From Caulobacterales bacterium RIFOXYB1_FULL_67_16 (GTDB lineage: Bacteria; Pseudomonadota; Alphaproteobacteria; Caulobacterales; Caulobacteraceae), in contig MGLN01000108.1 in NCBI GenBank assembly GCA_001796045.1, positions 1 through 7,526 on the forward strand: DNA of 7,526 bases, given 5' to 3'. How positions within the stretch are numbered: position 1 is the stretch's first letter; every line of letters begins with the position of its first letter. The notes beneath the pieces were generated by a model. The model was not told the origin of the DNA. It ran no database searches and saw only the letters and a program-made list of their open reading frames with translations. Below are positions 1-6,759 of this stretch, piece after piece. The position numbers were made by a program, and so were the translations under genes.

Positions 1-752
1 CCCAACAGCTGAACGTGGAGGTCATCTCCAACAACATCGCCAACATGAACACGGTGGGCTTCAAGAAGCAGCGCGCCGAGTTCCAGGACCTGCTCTACCA
101 GAACGTCGAACGCATGGGCGCGCAGTCGTCCAGCCAGGGCACTGTGGTGCCCACCGGCATCCAGATCGGCGCGGGCGTCAAGGCCGGCGCCGTCTATCGC
201 GTGACCGAACAGGGCACGCCGTCGCAGACCGGCAACGACTACGACATGGCTATCGACGGCGAAGGCTATTTCCAGATCACCCTGCCCTCGGGCGAGATCG
301 CCTACACCCGCGCCGGCAATCTGCAGGTCAATCAGGAAGGCCAGATCGTCACCGACGACGGCTATGCTCTGGAGCCTGCCATCACCATCCCGCAGGACGC
401 GGTGGACGTCACCATTTCCAAGTCGGGCCTGGTTCAGGTGACCCAGGACGGCCAGACCGCCCCGACAACCGTCGGGCAGATCGAACTGGCCACCTTCTTC
501 AACGAAGCGGGCCTGGAGGCCATCGGCGACAATCTGCTGCTGGAGACCGCCGCCTCCGGCGCGGCCAACATCGGCACTCCGGGCGACGCCGGCTTCGGCA
601 AGATCCTGCACGGCTATACGGAATCGTCGAACGTCGACGCCGTGTCCGAGATCAGTTCGCTGATCATCGCCCAGCGGGCCTACGAAATGAACTCCAAGGT
701 GATCTCCACCGCCGACGAGATGCTGTCGGTCACCGCCCAGGTGAAGGGCTAA
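1..752 (+). CDS. flgG: FlgG, flagellar distal rod protein (5' end missing)
   Basis: FlgG polymerises into the distal rod, the drive shaft that crosses the periplasm between the proximal rod and the hook. The reading frame is open to the window edge: the codons before the internal GTG at 15 read QQLN and continue the FlgG N-terminal helix, so that GTG is not the start. There are 249 visible residues; FlgG is usually about 260, so roughly the first dozen are missing. The N-terminal rod/hook motif (VEVISNNIANMNTVGFKK) is followed by the central domain (DMAIDGEGYFQITLPSGEIAYTRAGN). The C-terminal D0 helix contains SSNVDAVSEISSLIIAQRAYEMNSKV and ends in a Val-Lys-Gly tail, so the 3' end is intact. 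It stops 3 nt before flgA, which suggests cotranscription and translational coupling. An flgF just upstream is expected from related operons but lies outside the window. Confidence 0.97.
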   Translation, partial: QQLNVEVISNNIANMNTVGFKKQRAEFQDLLYQNVERMGAQSSSQGTVVPTGIQIGAGVKAGAVYRVTEQGTPSQTGNDYDMAIDGEGYFQITLPSGEIAYTRAGNLQVNQEGQIVTDDGYALEPAITIPQDAVDVTISKSGLVQVTQDGQTAPTTVGQIELATFFNEAGLEAIGDNLLLETAASGAANIGTPGDAGFGKILHGYTESSNVDAVSEISSLIIAQRAYEMNSKVISTADEMLSVTAQVKG

Positions 753-755
753 GCC

Positions 756-1352
756 ATGATCGCGATCCGCCGCACCCTGCTTCTCGCCGTCGCCTTGGGC
801 GCCGCCCTGTCGGGCGCGGCCCAGGCCGGAACTGTCTCCTTGAAGGCCAATCCGGTGGACGACGACGGCCGCGTCACCTTGGGCGAGATCTTCGACGGCG
901 CCGGTTCTGCTTCGGGCGTCGTCGTCGCCCAGCGCGTCGGGCCCTCGGTCGTGCTGCAGGCCGGGGAACTTCAGGCCCAGGCCCGACAGGCGGGCCTGGT
1001 CTGGGACAATCCCACGGGCTTGCGTCGGATCGCGGTGCGTCAGGGCTCGGCGACGATGTCCGCCGCCACCCCGAACGCGCCCGCAGTAGCCGCGCGCGCC
1101 GCCCTTGCATCGAGCGGAGGCCCGGTCATCGCCCGCAACGACATGGTCCGCGTGACCTATCAGATCGGGGGCGTGAACCTCAGCGTCATGGGCAAGGCCC
1201 TGCGCAACGCGGCCCTGGGCGAACCCGTCGCGGTTCTGAACACCAGCTCCAACCGCATCATCGACGCGGTCGCCTCCGGGCCCGGGCAGGCCGTCGCCGG
1301 CCCCGGCGCCGAGACCGCTCGCGCCAATCCCCAACAGTTCGCCGCTCGCTAG
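756..1352 (+). CDS. flgA: FlgA, flagellar P-ring assembly chaperone, short form
   Basis: FlgA is the periplasmic chaperone that helps FlgI assemble into the P-ring around the rod. The 198-residue product starts with a clear Sec signal peptide: Arg5-Arg6, a hydrophobic core, and a likely cut after AQA at residue 24. Residues 25-97 form the N-terminal domain. Residues 124-182 (PVIARNDMVRVTYQIGG...GKALRNAALGEPVAVLNTSSNRIIDAV) match the C-terminal beta domain typical of FlgA. The SAF segment that normally sits between them, carrying the PV/A-x-x-G-x-x-I pattern, is not visible. Residues 98-123 are only an Ala/Ser/Pro-rich linker. A short tail (183-198) follows. The start is supported by AAGGG at 744-748, 7 nt ahead of the ATG and inside the end of flgG. 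The position between flgG and flgH supports the identity. Whether the short form works cannot be judged from sequence. Confidence 0.9.
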   Translation: MIAIRRTLLLAVALGAALSGAAQAGTVSLKANPVDDDGRVTLGEIFDGAGSASGVVVAQRVGPSVVLQAGELQAQARQAGLVWDNPTGLRRIAVRQGSATMSAATPNAPAVAARAALASSGGPVIARNDMVRVTYQIGGVNLSVMGKALRNAALGEPVAVLNTSSNRIIDAVASGPGQAVAGPGAETARANPQQFAAR

Positions 1353-1364
1353 GAAAAGCTCGTC

Positions 1365-2099
1365 ATGCGCAATCTCCTGACCGTCGCCGCCTTGGCCGCC
1401 TCGCTCGGCGCCTGCTCCACCGCCGTCGAGGCCGTCCGCGGCCCGCAGCTGGCCCCCATCGGCTATCCCGCCGCCCTCGTCCCTTCCCAGCAGGCCTATA
1501 TGGCCGCCCCTGCCATGCGGACCGAGGCCACGCCCGCCAGCGCCAACAGCCTGTGGCGAGTCGGGGCCCGAACCTTCTTCGGCGATCAGCGCGCGCGCCG
1601 GGTCGGCGACATTCTGACGGTCAACATCGACATCGACGACAGCGCCCAGACCCAGAACACCACGACCCGGGCCCGCTCCAACGACGCCTCGGCCGGCGTG
1701 TCCAACCTGTTCGGCCTGGAAAGCAGCCTGGGCCGCATCCTGCCCGGCGGCTTCGATCCGGCCAACATGGTCGGCATGGAGGGCGAGAGCAACTCATCCG
1801 GTTCCGGCTCCGTCTCCCGCTCCGAGAAGGTCTCCCTGACCATTGCGGCGGTCGTCACCGACGTGCTGGCCAACGGAAATCTGGTCATCCAGGGTCGGCA
1901 GGAAGTGCGGACTAACCGCGAAGTTCGCGAACTGACCGTCGCCGGCATCGTGCGGCCGGAAGACATCTCCTCGGCCAACGCCATCGCCCACACCCAGATC
2001 GCGGAGGCGCGCATTTCCTACGGCGGTCGCGGCGACATCAGCCGGATGCAGGCCACCCCCGCAGCCCAGAGCCTTGTGGAGCGGTTCAGCCCGTTCTGA
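1365..2099 (+). CDS. flgH: FlgH, flagellar L-ring lipoprotein
   Basis: FlgH forms the L-ring, the outer-membrane bushing through which the flagellar rod turns. The 244-residue product is near the usual FlgH length. It starts with a lipoprotein signal peptide ending in the lipobox LGAC (14-17), so Cys17 should be lipidated. Family blocks are in order: SLWRVGARTFFGDQRARRVGDILTV (about 62-86), the Thr/Ser-rich NTTTRARSNDAS stretch, the SSGSGSVSRSEKVSLTIAAVV segment, NLVIQGRQEVRTNREVRELTVAGIVRPEDI (172-201), and IAHTQIAEARISYGGRGDI (207-225). It ends in RFSPF, as many alphaproteobacterial FlgH proteins do. An AGGAAAAG Shine-Dalgarno-like sequence overlaps the flgA stop and precedes the ATG. It appears to be the last flagellar gene here, since the next 98 nt hold no gene and the following genes are unrelated. 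Confidence 0.97.
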   Translation: MRNLLTVAALAASLGACSTAVEAVRGPQLAPIGYPAALVPSQQAYMAAPAMRTEATPASANSLWRVGARTFFGDQRARRVGDILTVNIDIDDSAQTQNTTTRARSNDASAGVSNLFGLESSLGRILPGGFDPANMVGMEGESNSSGSGSVSRSEKVSLTIAAVVTDVLANGNLVIQGRQEVRTNREVRELTVAGIVRPEDISSANAIAHTQIAEARISYGGRGDISRMQATPAAQSLVERFSPF

Positions 2100-2197
2100 C
2101 GGCGGTGATGCGGCGGCGCCACGCCGAATCTCGTCCGAAGCGGAGCCGTGAACCGTTAACGCCGACCCGCGTTTGTCGATCAGACGCGAGTAATGAG

Positions 2198-2674
2198 ATG
2201 TTCAAGGTTCTGATCCCCGCCGCCGCCGCCGTCGCCCTGGTCGCTGTCGCCGCCCGGACGCAATCGGCCGAAACCGTCGCCCTCGAAGGCGTTCCGGCGC
2301 CGGTGATGGCGTGGCACCTCAGCCACGAGGGCGCGATGGCCAAGCTGGCCTATGGCGTCGCCAACTCCGATCAGTTGGCCCTGATGATCACCTGCTCGCC
2401 TGGCGACGCCACAGCCGTGGTGTATGGAGACGTTCAGCCAGATACGCCGCGTCTGATCACCGCCGCCTATGGGCCAGCGCCGCTCGATCCGATGAGCGGA
2501 GGCGACGCCGACGAGACGCGTGTGCCGCTCCACGACGCCAGCCTGGCTGGCCTGGCTTCGCGTGGCCTGTTGCGGGTCCGAGGCGACGCAGGCGCCTTCA
2601 CCTTGCGCGCCGACGAGGCGGAGCGCCGAACGATCTCGGGATTTCTTGCCTATTGCGGATCGTCTCGCGCTTGA
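2198..2674 (+). CDS. Exported protein of unknown function, first of three tandem paralogs
   Basis: I do not recognise this protein as a named family. The ATG at 2198 gives 158 residues starting with a signal-peptide-like stretch (MFKVLIPAAAAVALVAVAARTQSAE). The frame extends upstream to a GTG at 2105, but that would add 31 mostly charged, Arg-rich residues ahead of the signal peptide, so 2198 is preferred; its ribosome binding site is weak (GAG at 2188-2190). The mature part has Trp39, the motif LAYGVANSD (50-58), Cys66 in CSPG, and Cys153 six residues from the C-terminus. Trp-to-Cys spacing is 27, exactly as in the two genes downstream, and LAYGVANSD recurs in the third. The two cysteines may form a disulfide in the periplasm. 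It follows flgH by 98 nt and precedes the second paralog by 52 nt, all on one strand. No catalytic motif is visible. Confidence 0.75.
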   Translation: MFKVLIPAAAAVALVAVAARTQSAETVALEGVPAPVMAWHLSHEGAMAKLAYGVANSDQLALMITCSPGDATAVVYGDVQPDTPRLITAAYGPAPLDPMSGGDADETRVPLHDASLAGLASRGLLRVRGDAGAFTLRADEAERRTISGFLAYCGSSRA

Positions 2675-2726
2675 CGACATGGGACAAGGCGTTCCTCTGC
2701 GCCGGTTCGTCAGCGGGGGCTGATAC

Positions 2727-3179
2727 ATGATCATTCTGGCCGCCGTCATGGCGCTGGCCTTACAGGCGTCGGCGCCGCAGACCCAGCCGCCGTCCGCCTG
2801 GACCTGGACCCTGTACGAAGGCGACGGGCCGGTCGTGCTGGCGAATGAACTGCCTGACACCCCGAATCTGAAAGCCACCCTGCAATGCGCACCGGGATCG
2901 AGTGTGGTGGAGCTCGCCGTCTACGATTCGACCGAGCGGTCCGACGCCCCGCCCGGATTTGCGCGACTGACGTCGGGCGCGGTCACGACCACCAGCGAGG
3001 CGCGGATCGGCCGCGGCGGACGCGTGGAGGTCGTGCTGCGCACGGACCACCCCCTGTTCGCCGCCTTCGTGGGCTCCGGAGATATCGTGGTGAAGACGGG
3101 AGATCAGGCGCTGGCGATCAAGGTGGACCGGCCTCACCTTGCCAAGCTGCGCCGCTTCGCGGATCGTTGCGCGGGATAA
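2727..3179 (+). CDS. Exported protein of unknown function, second (most diverged) tandem paralog
   Basis: This 150-residue protein has no recognised family. The start is well fixed: an in-frame TGA lies at 2721-2723, just before the ATG at 2727, and GGGGG at 2715-2719 can serve as ribosome binding site. Residues 1-16 are hydrophobic and end in ALQASA, like a signal peptide, but carry no Lys or Arg before the hydrophobic core, which is unusual. After a Pro/Gln-rich linker come Trp27, Cys54 in CAPG, and Cys148 in FADRC near the C-terminus. Trp27 to Cys54 is 27 residues, as in both neighbours, and LANELPDTPNL occupies the place of their LAYGVANSD motif. This supports common descent despite low similarity. 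The C-terminal half (VEVVLRTDHPLFAAF...IVVKTGDQALAIKVDRPHLAKLRRFADRC) looks like a beta-rich domain ending in a helix. It lies 12 nt before the third paralog and is probably cotranscribed with it. Confidence 0.75.
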   Translation: MIILAAVMALALQASAPQTQPPSAWTWTLYEGDGPVVLANELPDTPNLKATLQCAPGSSVVELAVYDSTERSDAPPGFARLTSGAVTTTSEARIGRGGRVEVVLRTDHPLFAAFVGSGDIVVKTGDQALAIKVDRPHLAKLRRFADRCAG

Positions 3180-3191
3180 GGGAGCCCGATC

Positions 3192-3707
3192 ATGCGCCGG
3201 ATCACCAGTCTGTCTAAAATCCTGCCGTCGGCGCTCGCCTTGTCGGCCCTGGCCGCCTGCGCCACTTCGGGCGGCCGGTCGTCCCCGAGCCCGGCGCCCG
3301 ACGCCGGCGCCCCCACGCCCGTGGCGAATTACGACTGGCATCTCAATCTGGAGCCGCAGGAGGCGGGCCTGGCCTATGGCGTCGCCAACAGCGACGAGGT
3401 GAAGCTTCAGCTGCGTTGCGCGACCGGATCGGGCGCGCTGGATTTGGCCGCCATGCTGGACAAGCCGTCCCGCCAACTGCACCTGGAGTCCGGCGGCGAC
3501 ACCGACCGCTATCCCGCCGTCTCCGAGGACGCCGGAATCACCGACGGCCACTACGCCCAGGCCGACGCCAAGACGAAGGATCCGGTGTTCCAGCGTTTCC
3601 GGCGTCTGGGCTGGATCGCGGTCTGGGATGGCGAGACGCGGCGCACCTACGCCGCCCACCCGCAGTCTCTGGCCGACATCGAACGCTTCTTCGTCGCCTG
3701 CAACTGA
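3192..3707 (+). CDS. Putative lipoprotein of unknown function, third tandem paralog
   Basis: The 171-residue product has a signal peptide with Arg2, Arg3 and Lys9, a hydrophobic core, and the lipobox LAAC (20-23), so Cys23 is probably lipidated. A Ser/Pro/Ala-rich tether (24-45) follows. The folded part has Trp49, LAYGVANSD (60-68), Cys76 in CATG, a middle region with HLESGGDTDRYPAVSEDAG, RRLGWIAVWDGETRRTYAAHP, and a terminal helix ADIERFFVAC with Cys170 second from the end. Distances Trp-to-motif (12) and motif-to-Cys (15) equal those of the first paralog. The start is supported by AAGGGAG (3178-3184) overlapping the stop of the preceding gene. Function is unknown. A globular, disulfide-bonded envelope protein anchored by lipid is the simplest reading. 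The next gene begins 61 nt downstream and also encodes an exported protein. Confidence 0.8.
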   Translation: MRRITSLSKILPSALALSALAACATSGGRSSPSPAPDAGAPTPVANYDWHLNLEPQEAGLAYGVANSDEVKLQLRCATGSGALDLAAMLDKPSRQLHLESGGDTDRYPAVSEDAGITDGHYAQADAKTKDPVFQRFRRLGWIAVWDGETRRTYAAHPQSLADIERFFVACN

Positions 3708-3768
3708 ACGGCGCGGCTTGACGCTTCCTCCGGCCTCGGCTTGCCTAGGTGGTTTCTGGAGGGGTGTC

Positions 3769-5562
3769 ATGAAGCTTCATTATCTGGCGGTCGCCGCCGT
3801 GCTGGCCGTCGCGCCTCAGGCAGCCGTGGCGCAAACGCGGGCTGTCCCGCCCGCCGAAGCTTCAAACCACGCCGCCGATAGGGCTCTGAACAGCGTCATC
3901 GCGGATTATGAGACCTATCTGAAATCGATCGACCCCATGACCGCCGCCAGCGAGGGCGACGTCGCGGCCATGGCGCGCCTCCCGGACGTGTCGCGCGCCT
4001 TCGAAATGGCGCAGCGCGCGCCTCTGCAGGCCTTCGTCGACCGGCTGCGCGCCATCGACCCGGCAAGTCTTTCCCATGGCGGCGCCATCAATCACGCCTT
4101 CCTGGTCTATAGTCTGGGCCGCAGCCTGGAAGGCATTGACTACGACACCTCGCGCCTGGCCTTCGACAGCGAGGGCGGCCCTGGGACCTGGGCCCTCTAT
4201 GTCGGCGGCAGCACCCGGCTGAACTCTGTCGCCGAGGCCGAGGCCTACATCCGCCGCATCCAGGCCTTCGGCGATCTCTTCGCCCAGACCACCGAGAACG
4301 CCCGGCGCGGCCTGGCGACCGGCATGGTTCAAGCCCGTTCGGTGACCGAAAGCGCCCTGGCCAATGCGCGCAACGACGTGGCGATCACGCCCGACGCCGA
4401 ACCCCTGCTGAAGCCCCTGACCACCCTGCCGCCGACGGTATCCCAGGCCGACCGGGAGCGGCTCACGGCCCAGGCTGCGGCGGCCGTCGCCTCGACCCTC
4501 GTCCCGGCGCGTCGGGCCTGGCTGAGCTTCCTCGAAACCGAATACCTGCCCAAAACCCCGGTCGAGCCCGGCCTTGGAAACCGCCCCGGCGGCAAGGCCA
4601 TGTACGCCTATCTGGTGCGGGGCCATACGACCACGGACCTGACGCCGGACCAGATCCACCAGATCGGCCTGTCCGAAGTCGCCCGCATCCGCGCCCGGAT
4701 GGAGGTCGAGATGAAGGCCGCCGGCTGGACCGGCGACTTCGCCGGCTTCCTGAACTTCCTGCGCACCGATCCCCAGTTCTACGCCCAGACGCGCGAGGAC
4801 CTGCTGGAGAAGGCGTCGGAGATGGCCAAGCGCGCGGACGGCGGCCTGCCCGCCCTGTTCGCCACCCTGCCCCGCCTGCCCTATGACGTGCAGCCGGTCC
4901 CGCCCCAGATCGAGGCGACCTACACCACCGGCCGCTACAATCCCGGCTCTATGCAGAACGGCGTCCCTGGCCACTATGTGGTCAACACGTCGAAGCTGGA
5001 CCAGCGCCCCCTGTACGAACTGCCGGCCCTGACCCTGCACGAGGCCGTGCCCGGCCACCACCTTCAGATCGCCCTGCAGCAGGAGGCCGAGGACCAGCCC
5101 TATTTCCGCCGCCAGGCCAATGTCACCGCCTTCACCGAGGGCTGGGGCCTGTACGCCGAATATCTGGGCGAGGAGATGGGCTTCTACCGCACGCCCTATG
5201 AGCGGTTCGGCCGCCTGTCCTACGAGATGTGGCGCGCCTGCCGCCTGGTGGCCGACACCGGCCTGCACTGGATGGGCTGGTCAGAAGAGCAGGCCCGCGC
5301 CTGCTTCCGCGACAACTCGGCCCTTGCGCCCCACAATATCGAAACCGAGCTTCAGCGCTACATCGGCTGGCCCGGCCAGGCCACGGCCTACAAGATCGGC
5401 GAGATCCGCCTGCGCGAGATCCGCGCCCGGGCCGAACGCGAACTGGGGCCGAAGTTCAACGTCCGCACCTTCCACGACGCCTTGCTGACCGAAGGGCCGC
5501 TGCCGCTGGCCCTGCTGGATCAGCGGATGGACGCCTGGATCGCGGCGGAGAAGACACGCTGA
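3769..5562 (+). CDS. Secreted DUF885-family putative metallohydrolase
   Basis: This 597-residue protein belongs to the DUF885 family, whose members look like zinc peptidases but mostly lack a proven substrate. The ATG at 3769 is chosen because it follows GGAGGGG (3758-3764) and opens a clear signal peptide (MKLHYLAVAAVLAVAPQAAVA, likely cut after residue 21); earlier in-frame starts would put 47 unlikely residues in front and overlap the previous gene. The mature N-terminal half is largely helical. The probable active site is LHEAVPGHHLQ with His424, Glu425, His430 and His431, followed by TEGWGLYAEYLGEEMG with Glu457. That order, HE...GHH then a downstream Glu, is typical of DUF885 and recalls HExxH-type enzymes. 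The conserved C-terminal part includes DTGLHWMGWS (His500), LQRYIGWPGQATAYKIG and TEGPLPLALLDQRMD. Length and ends look complete. It should act in the periplasm or outside the cell. Substrate unknown. Confidence 0.93.
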   Translation: MKLHYLAVAAVLAVAPQAAVAQTRAVPPAEASNHAADRALNSVIADYETYLKSIDPMTAASEGDVAAMARLPDVSRAFEMAQRAPLQAFVDRLRAIDPASLSHGGAINHAFLVYSLGRSLEGIDYDTSRLAFDSEGGPGTWALYVGGSTRLNSVAEAEAYIRRIQAFGDLFAQTTENARRGLATGMVQARSVTESALANARNDVAITPDAEPLLKPLTTLPPTVSQADRERLTAQAAAAVASTLVPARRAWLSFLETEYLPKTPVEPGLGNRPGGKAMYAYLVRGHTTTDLTPDQIHQIGLSEVARIRARMEVEMKAAGWTGDFAGFLNFLRTDPQFYAQTREDLLEKASEMAKRADGGLPALFATLPRLPYDVQPVPPQIEATYTTGRYNPGSMQNGVPGHYVVNTSKLDQRPLYELPALTLHEAVPGHHLQIALQQEAEDQPYFRRQANVTAFTEGWGLYAEYLGEEMGFYRTPYERFGRLSYEMWRACRLVADTGLHWMGWSEEQARACFRDNSALAPHNIETELQRYIGWPGQATAYKIGEIRLREIRARAERELGPKFNVRTFHDALLTEGPLPLALLDQRMDAWIAAEKTR

Positions 5563-5568
5563 CGCAAT

Positions 5569-5716
5569 CCCTTCTCCCGTGGGGAGAAGGTGGCCCGCAG
5601 GGCCGGATGAGGGACCCGCGGTGGGCCAATTCGCACCGCCGCAACCCTCACCCTTTCGCGCCAGAACGACGGCTATCGCCGCCGTGCGCTCAAGCCCTCT
5701 CCCAACGGGAGAGGGT
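5569..5716. repeat. REP-like palindromic repeat between convergent genes
   Basis: The gap between the two convergent genes is built from inverted repeats. Hairpin 1 has 9-base arms CCTTCTCCC (5570-5578) and GGGAGAAGG (5582-5590) with loop GTG. A small stem GGCCC/GGGCC (5592-5596 and 5600-5604) follows, with loop GCA. Then come TGAGGG (5608-5613) and its complement CCCTCA (5645-5650). Hairpin 2 has 9-base arms CCCTCTCCC (5695-5703) and GGGAGAGGG (5707-5715) with loop AAC. The two outer hairpins are similar in sequence, and the whole resembles the dispersed palindromic elements common in intergenic DNA of Caulobacter relatives and other GC-rich proteobacteria (from memory). The transcripts from both sides would form strong hairpins, so it may limit read-through or shield mRNA ends. 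No clear U-tract marks a classic terminator. Confidence 0.75.
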
Positions 5717-5724
5717 GCTGGCGT

Positions 5725-6723
5725 CTACGCCCACCCCGGAACCGGCAGGCCCTTCGACGTCAGGAATTCCGGATTGAACAGCTTCGACGCATAGCGCGAG
5801 CCCGGGTCGCACAGGCAGGTCACAATGGTCTTGCCCGGCCCGATCTCGCGGGCCAGCCGGACGGCGCCGGCGATATTGACCCCGGCCGATCCGCCCAGCG
5901 ACAGACCTTCGTGCTTCACCAGATCGAACAGGATCGGCAGGAACTCAGCGTCTTCGATCCGATAGGCGTAGTCCGGTTTGAACCCCTCCAGATTGCCGGT
6001 GATCCGCGCCACCCCGATTCCCTCGGTGATCGACGAGCCCTCGCCGGTCATCTCGCCCTTGGTGAACCAGTTGAACAGGGCCGCGCCGGCGGGATCGGCC
6101 AGGGCGATGGTCACCTCGGGCTTCTTCTCGCGCAGATAGGCGGCGACGCCCGAAATGGTGCCGCCCGACCCCACGGCCGAGACGAAGGCGTCGATCTTGC
6201 CGCCGGTCTGCTCCCAGATTTCCGGCGCCGTGGTCCGATAATGGGCGTCACGGTTGGCGGTGTTGTCGAACTGGTTGGCCCAGATGGCGCCGGCCTCTTC
6301 GCTCTCGTTCAGTTCAGACGCCAGGCGTCCGGAATAATGGACGAAATGGTTCGGGCTGGAGAAGGGGGCGGCGTCCACCTCGACCAGGCGCGCGCCCAGC
6401 GACCGGATGGCCGACTTCTTCTCCTCCGACTGGGTGCGGGGCATCACGATGACGACCGGATGGCCCAGGGCGGCGCCGACCAGGGCCAGACCGATGCCGG
6501 TGTTCCCGGCCGTGCCCTCGACGATGGTCCCGCCGGGCTTCAGCGCGCCCGACGCCCGCGCGGTCTGGACGATGGACAGGGCGGCGCGGTCCTTGATCGA
6601 GCCGCCGGGGTTCATGAACTCGGCCTTGCCCAGGATTTCGCAGCCCGTCTCGTCGGACAGGCGGTTCAGGCGGACCAGCGGCGTATGGCCGATCAGGTCG
6701 ATGACAGACGGTGTGACGGACAC
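5725..6723 (-). CDS. cysK: Cysteine synthase A-type, PLP-dependent O-acetylserine sulfhydrylase
   Basis: It makes L-cysteine from O-acetylserine and sulfide with pyridoxal phosphate, in the cytoplasm. The 332 residues show the fold-type II signature: NPGGSIKDR with the PLP-binding Lys44, the substrate loop EGTAGNTGIGLA (69-80), the phosphate-binding loop GSGGTISG (185-192), and GGSAGVN with Ser279 near the PLP ring nitrogen. The loop reads EGTAGNTG rather than the EPTSGNTG of E. coli CysK, which places it in a slightly longer subgroup common in alphaproteobacteria. Cystathionine beta-synthase activity is an alternative, but there is no C-terminal CBS domain. The start is GTG at 6721-6723, forced by an in-frame TGA two codons upstream and by the conserved VIDLIGHTPLVRL that follows. 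No strong Shine-Dalgarno is visible. It lies 36 nt after cysH on the same strand, consistent with a sulfur assimilation operon. Confidence 0.94.
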   Translation of the reverse strand: MSVTPSVIDLIGHTPLVRLNRLSDETGCEILGKAEFMNPGGSIKDRAALSIVQTARASGALKPGGTIVEGTAGNTGIGLALVGAALGHPVVIVMPRTQSEEKKSAIRSLGARLVEVDAAPFSSPNHFVHYSGRLASELNESEEAGAIWANQFDNTANRDAHYRTTAPEIWEQTGGKIDAFVSAVGSGGTISGVAAYLREKKPEVTIALADPAGAALFNWFTKGEMTGEGSSITEGIGVARITGNLEGFKPDYAYRIEDAEFLPILFDLVKHEGLSLGGSAGVNIAGAVRLAREIGPGKTIVTCLCDPGSRYASKLFNPEFLTSKGLPVPGWA

Positions 6724-6759
6724 GTTTCAGCTTTCAGGCGAGGTCGAACGAGAGACGGA

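Noticed and set aside
2112..2127. Short inverted repeat CGGCG/CGCCG after flgH as a possible terminator
   Set aside because: Only a 5-bp stem with no T-run after it; too weak to call.
2156..2159. TTAA within GTTAAC at 2155-2160 as a possible CtrA half-site
   Set aside because: The second TTAA is not found at the expected 7-nt spacing, so there is no proper CtrA box.
2105..2197. Upstream GTG/ATG start that would lengthen the first paralog by 31 residues
   Set aside because: The added residues are Arg-rich and lie ahead of a clean signal peptide that begins at the ATG at 2198; nothing supports translation of this stretch.
3718..3750. Possible sigma-70 promoter before the DUF885 gene: TTGACG at 3718-3723 and GCCTAGGT at 3743-3750
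   Set aside because: The spacing (19 nt or more) is too long for the Caulobacter-type consensus and the downstream element is a poor match.
3628..3768. Earlier in-frame start for the DUF885 gene
   Set aside because: It would overlap the third paralog in another frame and hide the signal peptide; the ATG at 3769 has a strong GGAGGGG site just upstream.
3862..5268. Long minus-strand open frame of 468 codons opposite the DUF885 gene
   Set aside because: Gly/Gln/Ala-rich translation without domains, typical of an antisense shadow in GC-rich coding DNA. The same applies to the minus-strand frame at 2760-3770 and the plus-strand frame at 5911-6786 opposite cysK.
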